A DNA stretch of 64,000 nt from Sipunculus nudus (GCA_026874595.1 CM049310.1:8988001-9052000); one strand, 5' to 3'; positions 35,691 to 49,217 are shown, counted from the stretch's first letter. Notes: generated by a model not told the origin, from the letters alone. Numbers and translations: made by a program.

Positions 35691-38600
35691 GTCGCCTTGT
35701 GTTGTAATCATCTCCCAGATTCATCATTTGTCGTGTGTTGTGACGGTGTTGAAGTTTTATCACTTCTCTTTTTTTGGCCTCATGTTTTGGTGATCTAGAG
35801 GTTTCGTCACTGAAGATAAAGCCATAAAACTAAATTCTGTCCAGTTAACAATTGTGTTGTGTCCTGCTTTATGGGGCATTGGTCAAAGAAATGGCCTTCA
35901 AAAGAAATTCATTTTAAAAGTGAGTTCAGTGCTGCTGTTGCTGGCCAAGTGAATGCTGAATCTGTTGCTGTTAAAGAACAGACTTAATTGATGGGGGTGG
36001 CCTGTATGGTGATTGTAGTCCACTGGATACAAGCTCATGTCCCTAGCAGAGTTGAGGAGAAACTACATGAATAGGTGTACTGGATGATAGTGTTGGGAGT
36101 CACATTGGCATTGATTTGACCGTACCCTTACAACTCAGTGACTATCTTGGTGTGGCCATGAAGACTTCTTTAAAAATCTGCATAGAAAAACAGATGGAAT
36201 GATTCAAAATCTGCAAGAGACATATAGCCATTTTTGGAAGTAATTTGTCTGATGAGTGCCACCACAATGGAATACGCACAGAATTATAGTTGTTTTTGAC
36301 AATTAGACATAAACCGTCGCCCTTACACTAGGGCACACAAAATGGATTTAGCTGGCACCTGATGGAAATCCCTTGTTGACAAGGTGCATTTACTGCTGTC
36401 ATAAGTGCTGTGTATGTAAACAAATTTTTGTCATTGCTATTGATGCTGCAACCGTTTCTGCAATATCTGTAAAAGTACAAGGGGCAAAGTTGAGCCCAAA
36501 GGGTAGAGCAAAAGATTTGAGACTCCCAGGCCAAGCTAAATGGAGAAATGTCTAACATCTAGTCCTAGTCACTAAGCTGAAGGAGATCACTCACATCCGA
36601 CCAGCAGCTGTACCTGGATGAACTGTTCAAATCTACATGCTTTATGTTTAAAAAACTATGCTGTATATCCAGAAAAGAAGAAACTACGTTTCTATTCCAA
36701 CAGTCATGTGTCTCTCAAGACTGGACAACAGAAACTGTCCTGCACCATATTCTTGTGGCTACATGTGACACAACTGGTTGGCCCAGCTCAAGGACCTCAC
36801 AGCTACAGTGATCAGCTGTAACAGAAAGATGCAAAATGAAGCAGTGCTAAAAATACCAGGGCAAATGTGAAAGCCTATTTCATTATAAATTGAAAGAGCT
36901 TGTGGAGAAGGTACCTTATACAAATGATTGCAGACCATAGACTGGTGTAAAAAAAAAATCAGTTACTGTTAGGACTAAAAACTAAGAAAGCTATGACAAA
37001 TGCTCAAATTCAGATAGTGCTTACAACCTCCAATTAAGAGAAATGAAAAGAAAGCACACTAGACACCAAATTTACTGTAGAGTGCACCAGTTGTAAGTCA
37101 GCATCTTACAGATACCACTAAGTTTACTGAGAATACAGTTAATGAAAATTGCTGCATTACAAACAAAAATTATGAACTAAGTCAGTCTGTTTTTCCAGCC
37201 TTGGTGGTGCTTCACCTGTATTTACAGAGGACATTATTGCCTTTCATCATATAAATAACTGATGGATAATAACAAAGACTGAGAAGAAATCCACTATATA
37301 AATAAGACATATTTACTTCTTACCTGACAATCTGTTACAGCCAGTATATCAGGACAACAACAAAAATAAGTTAATATTTATATGTTCAAGTTGACAGCGC
37401 TGTGCTTTACAAGAAAATGGTGCAGTTTTCATGACATGACATATTTACTCATGTACATTGCTGTAGCAGCAACTGACACATCACCACAACAGCAAACTGA
37501 ACAGCAGCCAAGGAGAAAAGAGAGGGAGGAAATACAGAAAACTTAGTCTCTGGTCATCAAAAAGAAACATTATTAAAATGTGAACATTGGTTCTGAAAGA
37601 TGATTGTAAAATGTTAATTAAATAGGGTGGCATCTTCAGTCATGAACCAGCACTGTCTTTATATCATTATCATCATCGTGAACTTTCTATTTTCCTCTTG
37701 CTATATGTAAACACCAACTCTGGGAACCTAAACTAAAAATTCTCTTTACATGTTTGCTGGTAGAGCTACCAGCACTAACAATAAAATTGCTTCCAATTGA
37801 CAGCTGACAGCAGCCAACTAAAAAGCCTTTAACCCTCAGAGCTTTATGATTGTGTTTTAACAGTAAGGAGGGTTTTTTTTGGTGATCATGGTAGGGGCCA
37901 TGTATTGGATTCCCTAGACATTAAGATGATACAAGTTGCCTTGAGTTTCTATAGATGTTTTTGTTGGTTGTCATAGTTTTTGTCTTGTGTTGTTCTTGAG
38001 ATTCCATTTTATCATGATAGTTGCCTCAACTTATCAATAACCCATGGCATGATGTTTGAATAACATGTAACTGATCAATCATTGTTCTGTCTAAACACAA
38101 ACATTTATGGAAGAGGTCATATTGTGACATATATTCATTAAGGCTAACATAACTCTTAAATATCAGTTCTTATTTCTGAACCCAGGTACTTGGTCCCATA
38201 AAATTATTGTTACTTAAACTGGCTCACCTTATTTCAGTTTCTAGGTATATTTTGCAACATTTTGATTTTGTTAATAAGTGATAAGCCATGGGAAAAGTTG
38301 AGCTGTGTAAGCAAATATCAAATCAATGGTTATATAGACAAATTTAAAATTAAGGGATTTGGTTCTTGTATGATATTGAAAAAAATGTTGGGTAGCTTTT
38401 CTCTGGAAATTACACAATTCAAGTCATTACTGAAAAAGGAATAGTATCATCATCCATGATTACATCATGCATTTTGTCTTTGCATCATTTTAGTATTCAA
38501 TAAATTGCATATCTAATAGAACAGCCCGGGGTTTTAACACTTTTGGAAACTAATTGTCATGATTTATCCTGTAACAGTATGTCGCTGATCTAACAGTCAT

Positions 38601-40200
38601 ATCATTTTTCAAATAAATATTCTATAAATTCATATCTGAGAATCTTATTTGTTTCCTTGTCTGTTTATTGCTAACAGCATGGTTTTACCCAACTGTTGAT
38701 ACTTGTTTGGGTTTTGTTCTAGTATGTCTGCTTTATTGCAATCTGTGTTTTAGCATGCTGAACATTCTTAATGCTGATACTCTCATCACTTTTGAAATCT
38801 CTCATAAAAACATGTTTGCTATGTCAAAAATATTGATTGTCAAAATGTTTTTCTCCCCTACTTCTAAGCTGAAAGGGGCATTCTTTTCTATTCACTGAAC
38901 CTCAGTTCTCTGGGAATGCCACGGTACTGTTCTCTTTCCTTATTGTAAAGTTGTGTGATGATAGCATTAACAAAGTACATCTGGATCCTTTCAACGGATA
39001 TTTGTCCATCTTAGATTATAGTATAAGCAGCTTAAGTCAACATGTTGGGCCACCAGTTCATCCATCTGTTCATCCTTTTTGATGATGCCAGAGTAACTCA
39101 CTGGATTTTCACCACTGATGTATCTTGCTTGAGTTCAGTACTCAATGAAGTCAGTGGATATCAAACTTCACCTGAAAATATTGGGTGTAGCATGTGGTTC
39201 TCTTGTTATATTCATCTTTGAATAGTTTGAACACACTTACAAAGAAGGTGCACCACAAAATCTCACACTAGTCATAGTACTCCATCTGGCATTATCTTTT
39301 ACACTGTTAGAAGCAAGGGTATTTTAAAAGGTAGGCTAAGGGTATTTCAGATGTCCCTATACAAAAACCCCTTTTCGGTTTTAATAAAATACCTCTTCCC
39401 GAAAACGGTGTCTGGAGTATTTCTAATAAACCTGTAACAAAGATATTTTTACTATCTTTTGATGGCATTTCAGAAAACCTTTTCAGGGTTTTTTTTTTTT
39501 TTTGCATTTATGGTATACCTGTGAAAGGAAATTTATATTGTATATGATCACTGGCGTTTCTGTTATTGCTCAATATCCTTTTTAATGGTATTACTGAGAC
39601 ATTAATCTGGATCTTATAGGAATTTCACTGCAATGCAGGTATAGTTCAGGTGCTTATGTGAAGGAGGGGAGAGCAAAACCCTTGAATGCACCTAGCCTCC
39701 TTGTTCTACTGAAAGTTACGGCCCTCCTTTTGGAAATAAGGAGTCTTTTTCAGAGGAATTCTCTGCATGGAAACACAAGTGTAGTTGGTAGAAAGTCAAT
39801 GTTTTTATACATGAAAAGAAAATGACAATAAGTTAAAAACTTATAAGGTACACTTAATTTATTTGCTTCAGTCAACTTATACTGTATCAAAAACCAGGTG
39901 CTTGGTCAGTTGCTGACCAATGATAGAGTGTAATCTGTCATTAGCAAAACACTATGAAACTGAACATAAACATACATAATTGATATTTTTGTATATTGAT
40001 AGAGTTTCACTGACTAAGTAGCAATCTCATCAGGCACAGTTGTTTGGTGAGCAAAGATAAATTTCTCAAGGAACATGCAAGTCTTTGTAAGCTTATGAGG
40101 GTACTGGACACCAAAAAATGCCCAGAGTTTACCAACCAATCCTTCTGCAGGCTTGGTGAATTTTCCTGCTGGGTCCTTCAGGATTTCATTTCTTTTTAAC
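35691..40200. other. 4.5 kb apparently single-copy, no gene recognised
   Basis: The longest stretch without a recognisable repeat. Only short frames (76 codons or fewer) and no motif I know. It could be intron or intergenic host DNA. A 5' splice or exon structure could not be argued from sequence alone. Confidence 0.4.
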
Positions 40201-40201
40201 A

Positions 40202-41832
40202 TTTTTAGCTCAGCTGACTATAAGTCATTTGAGCTAAAGTCGCGGTCCTTTGTCCTTCGTCCGTCCGTCCGGCCGACAGTTGGACCTACGATTCCAAAAT
40301 TTTGCATACCGTTAGATGTCCCCAAAATCTCCTCTCCTACCATACCCAAAATTGGGTCATAAGGACTTTGTTCCTTTGAGATATTAAGGAAAAACCTCCG
40401 TTTCCCATAAAAAAGCCATTGGTACACTTCAAGGCTGCCTAATATAAAAACCACTGATCTGTTTTTGATCATATTTAGTATTCACATTCTTTCATACATT
40501 TTCTATGAACATACAAAAAATTAGGTCAGTGTTGGGTATTATTTTTAAGTTATAGGCCAAAATATAATGCAATTTTAAAAAATCCGGAAATATATTTACT
40601 CACCTAACATAAGAATTGCTGAAGCTAGAGGCTTTTTTTTTTCAGGAATATAACTTCATTTAATCAAGATTTAATTGTTAACCAAAAATTAGATCTGAAT
40701 TTTGCCAATTTTTCAAGTTATTAGCATAAATACAAAATCAATACCTTAGATTTTGTCCAACTTTGGCAATGGCACGTTTTTTCCCTGTAAGCAATGTTGA
40801 TTTAATTTTCACAGCATATATACATAAGGATTTAATCTTTTAAAATCTGAAATTTCAAAGGAATTGATTGAAAAGAGTAGCTTTTATTCAAGTTTTCATA
40901 CACCATGTCAAGTGTTGTTTACATCTAGCCCACCTAGTAGTACTGCCTTCACTTGCATTATGAAACCCACCCCAGGCAGCTTGCCTTGGCTCAGCTTGGC
41001 CACTACCAGCAGGCTTCCCCTCCCCCCCCCCCCCCCCCCAGATGGTGCATAAACTAGATGAATGTTATTATTTTCTGTATTTGATTTATTCTTATTCTAG
41101 GCTATGCTACATTTTAGATTTTGTATTTACCACCAGGGTTACAATGATTAAAGTGCACATTTAATTGTTTACACAAAGTGGTGTATTGCTGTGAAAGTCT
41201 GGATGTTCATCAGATAAGGAATTCCTTACTTCAGAAGAGTAAAAACTTCACCAGGTGTGAAATTGACTATTAATTCCAGTAATATAAAGCTGGGATAGTA
41301 ATTAGCACAATGATATTGTTTGTCCCTCATAATTGAATAATGTCAATATTGTGTAATATGTAGACATAGTGGGCATCACAATAATGTACCTTGTCAAGAC
41401 TAAAGAGATATTGTGTCATACAGTCACAAATTCATAAATCCCTTCATCAGCATAGTTAATCGAAACATCATATCTGTCAAATTGAAAGCTTGCAGACTTC
41501 CATACACTTTAGATCCTTCAACAAATAGCCTTATCATCATTCTACTGCTGCTTATTACTGCTGTCATTGCATTCATATTTGCTCAAATATATCACAATTT
41601 TCAACCCCTCCTAATTTTATAAAAAAATAAACCACTATATTTTACTCTATTAATCCATCCGTCAGGTAATTTCATTTATCATTTACTCACATATTACATT
41701 ACATTCCTTTATAATAGCCCAACATGTCCATGATATTCATAAGCTTTATCGACTCTATATAGTATCACAGTGGAGAAACATTTATAGTCCAATCACAATC
41801 AGCTTAGCGCCGTGACCCATGGGTCCCTTGTT
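40202..41832 (+). mobile_element. Family A element, short complete copy
   Basis: Hairpin at 40207-40235 (CATTTGAGCT variant). One internal unit, a poly-C tract at about 41023-41039 before AGATGGTGCA, and the full tail ending GACCCATGGGTC-CCTTGTT at 41832. It shares its 3' 490 bp with the copy ending at 53939. Confidence 0.82.
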
Positions 41833-41920
41833 ACTGTGCTGTGGTGATGCACGTATTAGTGCCTGTGCCTGAACGAACTGAAATCCAAGTCACCAAATGA
41901 GGCCTCTCCCACTAGAATTG

Positions 41921-43142
41921 TTAGTTTGCAGTGTGATCAAGTTTGGGATCTTGAACATCAAAGTAGCTTTCTCCTAAAAAGAAGTCTTCAAGATGACACT
42001 TTGAAACAATCAGAAACTGCTGACAGAAATGTTTAAGGAACATCTGTAAATGTGGAAGATGGAGCGTTTCACCACTGTACAGACTGCAAAACTGGTCATG
42101 CACAGGCATTTCAATCTCTCCATCAAAGACAGACGGGCAGTTGAAAGAGGTAGCAAGGAGATTGGGATCCTCTGCCCACTGCTCAAATTTTGTCACCATC
42201 TTGTATTTATAGAAATCCAAATACATATTTTGACTTCGTACCAATGGCAGAAGGGACCTGTAATTTTGAGGTACACAATAACAAGGCCAGCAATGAAGGT
42301 GTCAATGATGTCACATTTGGCATCAAAGTAAACTTTGCCGCCTCAGGTTACCGTGCATGTGGTACTCTGTGAAGAATTTCACAACCTGTGATCTATTGAA
42401 GTGCAGTGCAACACTGCTCTGGAACAGGAAATCGAACCTGTTGCTGCGAAAGCTCGAAATCAGCAACTGTATGCTTTGCATTTTACAGAAGGCATGCCAC
42501 AAGTCACGACAGCCATTCTTTTCATCACCACAGAGTCCCAGTGTATCACACACCAGCCTTACATACCTTATAGTGGCACTCTCCCTTAAATTTCCAAATC
42601 GAGCAAAGGCAGGCAATTTGTCCCTTCCCAGTATTTCAAGTTCTTTCTCCTGCAAACAGCCTCAGCTGCACTGCTCAAACCTAGAAGGAAATGGGGATTA
42701 CTGTGCAGGTAATGGAGCCGGTCATCTCAATCAACATCAAGCAGGTTTTGTCTTTTGCTTTCAAAAGCCCTGCCAAATGACTTTATGACAGCATTGGCAT
42801 GACACTCATTAGGCCAACTAATTTTGTGAGATGCTTGTTCACATGTGCTTCCACATTAGCAGGGTCTATGACTGAAGATACTTCTTGCAACACACTGAAT
42901 GTGATCTTCAACAGTGTGGGGGGTATCTTCAGTGTGAACACTGGTGTAACCAGTGCTAAGGGTATCACCTTTCTCTAGGTGGACTTGCATGCCCACATAT
43001 TTTGTGTGGTCTATGGTGGTTCCATCAATGTGCATGTCAAATGCTGGGTTTGCAATTTCACTTGCCTAGTGGTATCTGGCGAGAACATGTCCTTGGTCTG
43101 CAAATCTAAGTGCAGTACTTTCAGATGGCAAATCATCTAACT
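41921..43142 (-). pseudogene. C-terminal half of an uncharacterised transposon-like gene
   Basis: From high to low coordinate it reads KLDDLPSESTALRFADQGH and MHIDGTTIDHTKYVGMQVHL (about 43140-42980), SFGRAFESKRQNLLDVD, LHYLHSNPHFLLGLSS and EKELEILGRDKLPAFARFGN. These are followed by RLVCDTLGLCGDEKNGCRD, SFRSNRFDFLFQSSVALHF (42655-42323) and a tail at 42244-41921. The IDGTT Asp could belong to an RNase-H-like fold, but I have not confirmed that. Two or more stops and several frameshifts. The N-terminal half lies at 46660-47760, across the inserted Tigger element. Confidence 0.65.
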
Positions 43143-43718
43143 TACCGTAAAAATTCGCATATAAGTCGACCTCGCATATAAGACGAGGGTGATTTTCGGA
43201 GTGAAATATTAGGTAAAAAATTTTTTTGGGACATTCTGAGTCAGGGGGAATTCATACAAGTTAATAAGGGCCTCGCTGTCAAGGTTGAACTCAAATGCAT
43301 AAACTGTTAGAATGACTTTATTTTATCTTTGCAGTTGAAAAGAATGAAGAGAAAGAATGGAGAGATCAACAATGATAAATATACAATATATCAAGAATAA
43401 ATATTGAATAAGATATTAAATAATTTGTATTTAGAAAGTAATATGTTTGAAATGTTCATGAGAATGTGGAGGAATGCACAGCCTTTGACAGTAATGATAC
43501 TTGTTAGGTTTTCAGATGTTAGAAAGAGAAAGGAAACGTGAATTAAATAAAAGAAACATGTAAATGGAATACAAACGTTTATTACAAGCATCAAATATAT
43601 CACTGCATATTAGAGTAAAAAGTCAACTCATTCAATAATAACACCCAACAGTCATAAAATAGCATCAAAATCCATCAAAGTCTGAGTCATCATCCTCGCT
43701 TGCACCGAACAACTCGTC

Positions 43719-45030
43719 TCACTCTTCCTGGTTGAGACGCATATCTGTTTCCCAGCCAGTTTGGTCGGTCACGTCATCCACATCGAGAGACGAGGCATCG
43801 TCAGTATGACATTCTTCCCATAACAGATCATCTTCTGTGCTGTCAAGGGAGTTGGATATCCCGCATTTCAGAAAGCTCCGCTTGACCATATCTTGCGGCA
43901 GATCTTCCCAGGCAGACTTAACCCAAGACAAAACCAATGCCAGGGCAGGTTTCTTTAGGTTTCCACCTGCCGTCTTTTCAGCCAAACCAGACGCCATCCA
44001 TTGCTGCCACTCGGCACGAACCCTGTCCTTGAACGGCTTGTTTAATACGACGTCAAGCGGCTGGAGGACGCTGGTGAGTCCACCTGGGATCCCACACTGG
44101 TGGGATCCCACATTAACAATTCTTCATGTTGGCCCGGGATACCCCCCCCCCCCAATCTCCAGCTCAGTGCATTAATGGTTAATTAATTAGCTCATTCACA
44201 CTCATATGGGTGTGTGTTTTATTTAATATTAATAGTAGAAACTCGAAGCCGTAACTGATAGTTAATAAATTAGCCCATTCCCGCTCATCTGAGTGTATTT
44301 TTTTATCGTTCATAGTAGAAAATTATATACGACATTTATTTATGAATCCATATTTACCTTTTCGAGCCACAGAAGAACACCCGCCTCATCCATCCACCCC
44401 TTGGGATGGGCATGAACAAGTACCCCTGGTGGAAACCTCTCTCCTTTCGGCAGTGTTTTCCTCTTAAAGATCACCATCGGACGCAGTTTCGTGCCGTCGG
44501 CGAGACAGCATAACACGATGGTGAAGTGTGTCTGCTCATGCCCTGTGGTTCTTACGTAGATAGTCTTGTTGTTTTTCCTGTCAACTGTTCTTGCCCCCCG
44601 GCATGTCAAAGCACATAGGCGTCTCGTCCATGTTGCCGATCTGTTCCAGTCCATATGCGTTGAGCTTGCGGTGCTTAATGACAAATGCCTGGAAAGCTGT
44701 GATCTTGTCATCAAGGTCGGCCGGCAGTTTCTGTGATATCTTTGTTCTTTGCCGAAGTGTCAGGTTGTGGCGAGCCATGAAGCGACAGCACCATCCAACA
44801 GAGGCCTTGAATGTTGTTGGGACACCATACTTCTTGTCCTTGGCGATGGCAATGGCGCGTAAACGTATCATCATAGTGCTGACCATGTATCCGCTCTCTC
44901 GCTGCTCTTGGACCCAGTCGGCGAGTACTTCCTCTAGCTCTGGGTAAGAAGACGCAGGCCCACGACGTGCCTTCTTTGTTTTGGGAAGACCTTGCAGTAT
45001 CTCCTTGGCATTGACAAAGGCACGCTAGTT
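43719..45030 (-). pseudogene. pogo/Tigger transposase, broken
   Basis: Minus-strand order: LPKTKKARRGPASSYPELEE and VLADWVQEQRESGYMVST (about 44990-44880), KASVGWCCRFMARHNLTLRQ (HTH-type DNA-binding region), IGNMDETPMCFDMPG with the first catalytic Asp, HFTIVLCCLADGTKLRPMV and DEAGVLLWLEKV (44714-44340). Then GGLTSVLQPLDVVLNKPF, MASGLAEKTAG and SAWEDLPQDMVKRSF appear (44111-43719). The block that should carry the second catalytic Asp is missing between 44340 and 44112, replaced by AT-rich DNA with poly-C. An in-frame AAG|GTAAAT donor precedes the gap, so an intron is possible, but no second-Asp exon is seen. Inactive as read. Confidence 0.85.
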
Positions 45031-45767
45031 TGTTTTAATTATGTCATTAAAGCCGACTGTTATCCCTTTCTGACTGATTGATCAGTAAGGTGAGTAGCGT
45101 CGTCATAATTTGTTTTTATAAAATGTTTGTTTTATCAAATACAAAGGGAAAATACATATAAATATTTTAATGACATTATTTTAGGTTTTATCAAATACAA
45201 AATGAAATAAACTTCATTGCGCATTCCTCGTTTGACGTATAATCTTTCATATGCATTTAGCTACAATGTAAATGGGGTGTAATATGAGATATAAAATGCA
45301 ACATATTGTTAACTCAGTGACTTATAATTAACAACTACCTGTTATATAAATCTTAAGAAATAGCAATGAAATCATTTTGGTAAAATACGAATTTTAATTT
45401 CTTAATCAATGAGGTTTATGTAACTTATAATTATTTGAAAATATAAATAAGCTGGTACAGTCCATCATTATTATCGGCTCAAGTATGACCCGTTACGCAA
45501 TCTAAACCTACGCAGGGAAATTAATCTGTATTTAATTAAGTTGTCATTTCATTTTCTTCTGCTGTGTCAATTGCTTTGTTCTTATTAAATTGATCAAAGG
45601 TGGACGAGGAATGAGGTTGTTTGGCAATCAAAGGAAAACTGTTAGTTTGATTAATTGATTGAAGTCGCACTGACAAAGGCACACGAGTTTGTTTTAATTA
45701 TGTCATTAAAGCCGACTGTTATCCCGTTCTGACTGATTGATCAGTAAGGTGAGTAGCGTCGTCATAT
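45015..45767. repeat. Direct repeats of about 97 bp inside the Tigger element
   Basis: The blocks 45015-45112 and 45671-45767 share GACAAAGGCAC, TAGTTTG/GAGTTTG and TTTTAATTATGTCATTAAAG, followed by CTGACTGATTGATCAGTAAG and AGTAGCGTCGTCAT. Differences are few. The first copy overlaps the N-terminal end of the transposase frame, so the second may be a duplicated 5' piece. Confidence 0.8.
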
Positions 45768-46659
45768 ATTAGTTTTATAAAATGTATATATCTTATCAAA
45801 TACAGATAAAAAAAAATACAAATAAATCAGCCTATTTTATTTCTATGAATGGATATATACATACATTCCACGATAACCAGTACCGTTAGTGACGAATCTA
45901 ACATTGCCGTGTTAACAGGAACCTTGTTTTATATTTTTACCTATAGAATAATACAGAGTATTTAAAAATTTTGAATTTAAAATAAAGCTGTAATAATGTA
46001 ATGCACAAATCAACTAAAAAAAGGGACACATATAACAGCGGAACGACGTACGAGGTTAATGCTTAAGGGCAGGGTTCAAAGGTTGGAATTTACAAGGTCA
46101 CAAAATGGCGGCCGAACAGAAGAGAAAGTAGGTTCTGTGTAGGTATCTGAAAGACATCCTGGTTATTCTTATTGAAAAAAAGAGATAATATAATAAAATA
46201 AATAACAGACAAAATACAGATGAACAATTTTATTCAATAGAATGCCTATATACCTACCATTATTCCATTGGGATCGACATCGTAAGTGAGGGTTGTGGCT
46301 CGACATCGATGGGTAGGCCAAAAATTCGTTGACATTTGTTTTTGTCATTTAATATATTAGAATGAATGATAGACGTCCAAATTTTCTATTTAAATGAACA
46401 TTAATTGTATAAAATGAAATAAATAACAAACAAAATACAGGTAAATATTTTAATGATTAAAATGACTACAAATATACTTGAGATTTAACGTGAACAAACT
46501 TCGTTAGTGACAGATCTGGCATGACTTCGACAGGTTGGTCGGACATTCAAGCCACAAATTTGGGCTCTTGGACTCATACCCTCACATAAGTCGACCCCCC
46601 AACTTTAGATGCTTTTTCAGGGGAAAAATTTCTCGACTTTTATGCGAGTTTTTACGGTA

Positions 46660-47760
46660 ACCTCTTGTTCCATCAGATTTTTGCTTACTATACTTATAAC
46701 CTTGAAGCAGTTCTTGCTGAAGAGTCCAGCTTTTCCTATCAATTCTATTACACATTTAACAACAGCAGGAGAATATTTTTCATCTTTTATGCATAGCTTT
46801 TTTTTCTTCATTGATAAAATGATAAAATTTTAGCCTCTAACATGGCATGCTCTGTATTTCAACCTTAAAATTGTTCTGCAATTTCAGTTTTTGTGTTAGT
46901 TGAGCTGTAGCTATTCTTTGCAAAGGGATTTTCTCAGCCTATTTATCTTATTGTTCATTTCCTGCATCCATATAATATAAAACTATATATGATTTTGGTA
47001 GAGCACCTGCTTCTGTTGTTTTTATAAAGGGGATTTTTCTTTTCAGCCTTTTGTAGTAATTTGTTCCTTTTACAGATTTAATAGTTTGTGACATCTCCTT
47101 TGCAGTGGCTTGCAGCTCCTGTACTTGTTTCTTTAGACTGCTACATTTACTTTTGCATTTTTCATTGTTACTGACTTTTCCCCAATTTCCAGATTTTTTT
47201 CTTTTGATATTTGCTCTAGGTGATCCCTGTCAGATTTTAATTCCTGTAGTGCCTAGACTTTCCTTTCTTATTCACATGTCAGCCTTTTAATTTCTATGCC
47301 TTGTCATCTTATTTGAACAAGGTGATTGTATTGCTGTGGTTTTTGTGCAGTGGTAATTATTCCGACTGCGGTACATTCTGACTGAGGATAACTTGTACTG
47401 TTCAGGTTTATTTTTTCTGACAAACTTGCACCAGAATCATCCAGATCTGTACACACATTTATCTTTGTCATGTTGGAGACACTTGCACTTCGCACATCAT
47501 CACTGGTGTCTGGCACACCATCATAAGTTATTTTGCATGTTTGAGATGCAACTGAAGGTACCACATTGGACAAAGACACGTTTGTTGACATGAATTTTGA
47601 AAGTTTCTCAGGGTATTTCTTTTTTGATTTGTTGAGGATCATATATTGCTGATATGTCTGTGAAATGAATTTCTGGACCAAAGTGTCCTCCATTTCACCC
47701 ACAGAACAAGGTAAGAATGCTTCACACAATTGTGTATTTAGAGGGCTATAATCATGGAAT
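46660..47760 (-). pseudogene. N-terminal half of the split transposon-like gene
   Basis: Begins near 47729 with EMEDTLVQKFISQTYQQYM and a serine/aspartate-rich part (to 47304). A decayed coiled coil (KSDRDHLEQISKEKNLEIGE) covers about 47300-46900. Then DEKYSPAVVKCVIELIGK, AGLFSKNCFKVISIVSKN and LMEQEV stop at the TA target site of the Tigger insertion. Bridging the insertion continues in frame into KLDDLPSESTA at 43142. Homologous coiled-coil fragments may lie at 14.3-15.1 and 22.0-22.5 kb. Confidence 0.65.
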
Positions 47761-47989
47761 AAGGCAGTGTTTAAAAAAAAATATTATTAAATATTACACT
47801 TAACATATTTGTCTTTCCTTTATGACACCTCCATTTTATTCATATGTAAAAAATGAGTGTAATTGGGTGAATATCTACCTGCACTTCAGTTAAAAAAAAA
47901 CGTATTCACTCCCTGCAATGTCTTCCATGTGCTTTTACTACAAACTCAAAAAAACTGTAAGGCTATTAACGTACCATATCACTACATCA

Positions 47990-49020
47990 CTATGAGAGCA
48001 GTCTGACAAGATTTTCTAACCATTGGTTTCCCATCAACGGTAGGCAAGCCGATAATCTTTGTAAGCATGGTAGATTCAAAAACATGGCCAAGCAGAGCCG
48101 ATGTCACAAGTTGCACATTCATATGTATTCATATATATTCAGTCCGTTTCCTTGATTCTCCTGGCTGCCTTTGTTTGCCTGCAGCAACATCAGAAACAGC
48201 GCAAACACGAGCTGGGTATTTTTCTGTGCCTCCTTCTTCTGAATTTTGCTTCGGAAGTGACATTTTGTCAGTCACTTAAGATTCAGTCTTGCAGCAGAAT
48301 GACCTCCCTGTCTGGCTTTGGGCACTGCTATAGCTGCATGAACGAGTTCATCAGCCAAATTACGTCTAAAGACACACTGAAGTATCCTCTTCAAGGGACA
48401 AACATGTAAAAATACCTCCTTTCACAACGTTAAAGTACCGTGCCGAAAGACTGATACTTGAGCATCTGGTAGGACCTGTCAACTGCCCCCATGTACTTGT
48501 TGTACTCCACAATACAAGATGGCTTTATGATTGCCTCTTTTGTTTTTTATATCCTTCTTTCCGATGTCAGTTTGCTCAGATGACGATGTTGTAGATAGCA
48601 TCAATACAGGTTATCTGTCCAACATTTTCATCGCCATGAGAGGTCCTGTATGCATAACAACATTGTCCCCCCCCTCTTCTTTAAAGTCATGTCCTTGATG
48701 CCCCTTGGTAAGCACTTCCTGTTTGACCTACATATGCCAGTGGCTCCAGTTTAACAGAAAAGTAATTCAAGAAAAATGAAGGGTGATGTATAGATGGTAA
48801 CCACGATCTAAATATGGCCGAAGCAAATTGAACACAAGGTCATAAAGTACTCCAAGCTGAGACAGTTCTACAATCTTGTCAACTTAAAGCTGAAACTAGA
48901 ACAATATCCAGAACTAGAATCACAAAGTTTATATGCCTTCGCACCATATTTGTCAGGTTTGTCTTTGTTGAAAACTTTAAGGACAACTTCCCTTGCCATT
49001 GGATCATAGCCGCATCAGAT
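47990..49020 (-). pseudogene. piggyBac-type transposase relic
   Basis: Reads in several frames: SDAAMIQWQGKLSLK and NKDKPDKYGAKAYKLCDSS (with GYC) at about 49018-48900, VDKIVELSQLGVLYDLVFNL and LRPYLDRGYHLYI (about 48880-48790), RGIKDMTLKKRG and GDNVVMHTGPLMAMKMLD, PVLMLSTTSSSEQTDIG (about 48710-48560). These are the DDE-core landmarks of piggyBac proteins, including KP-KYG-K and the VLMLST block. Stops and frameshifts are frequent, and the poly-C run at 48668-48674 is one break. C-terminal text may continue to about 47990 but is less clear. No piggyBac TIR or TTAA pair was located. Confidence 0.78.
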
Positions 49021-49217
49021 GCTACACACTTGCCTGAAGTGTAGCAAGTATGGAACCTGCAAAGACATAAACTAAAATTGTCCTAACTATAAAATGAATG
49101 AAGAGTATTATTGAATTTAAATATAATGTACACAACATCACAAACATGTACATATCTAAATCAAATCTTAATATAATATTTGCACTATGCTTAATGTTTA
49201 TAACAAAATACACATAA

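Larger units (their letters stand above)
43145..46657 (-). mobile_element. Complete pogo/Tigger element, 3513 bp
   Basis: Terminal inverted repeats of about 25 bp begin CCGTAAAAA and continue TCGCATA-AAGTCGA with a few mismatches. The TA target duplication is at 43143-43144 and 46658-46659. The transposase relic is on the minus strand in the left part. The right part (45.0-46.5 kb) is non-coding and holds two direct repeats of about 97 bp (45015-45112 and 45671-45767). The element sits inside another gene and splits it precisely. Confidence 0.92.
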
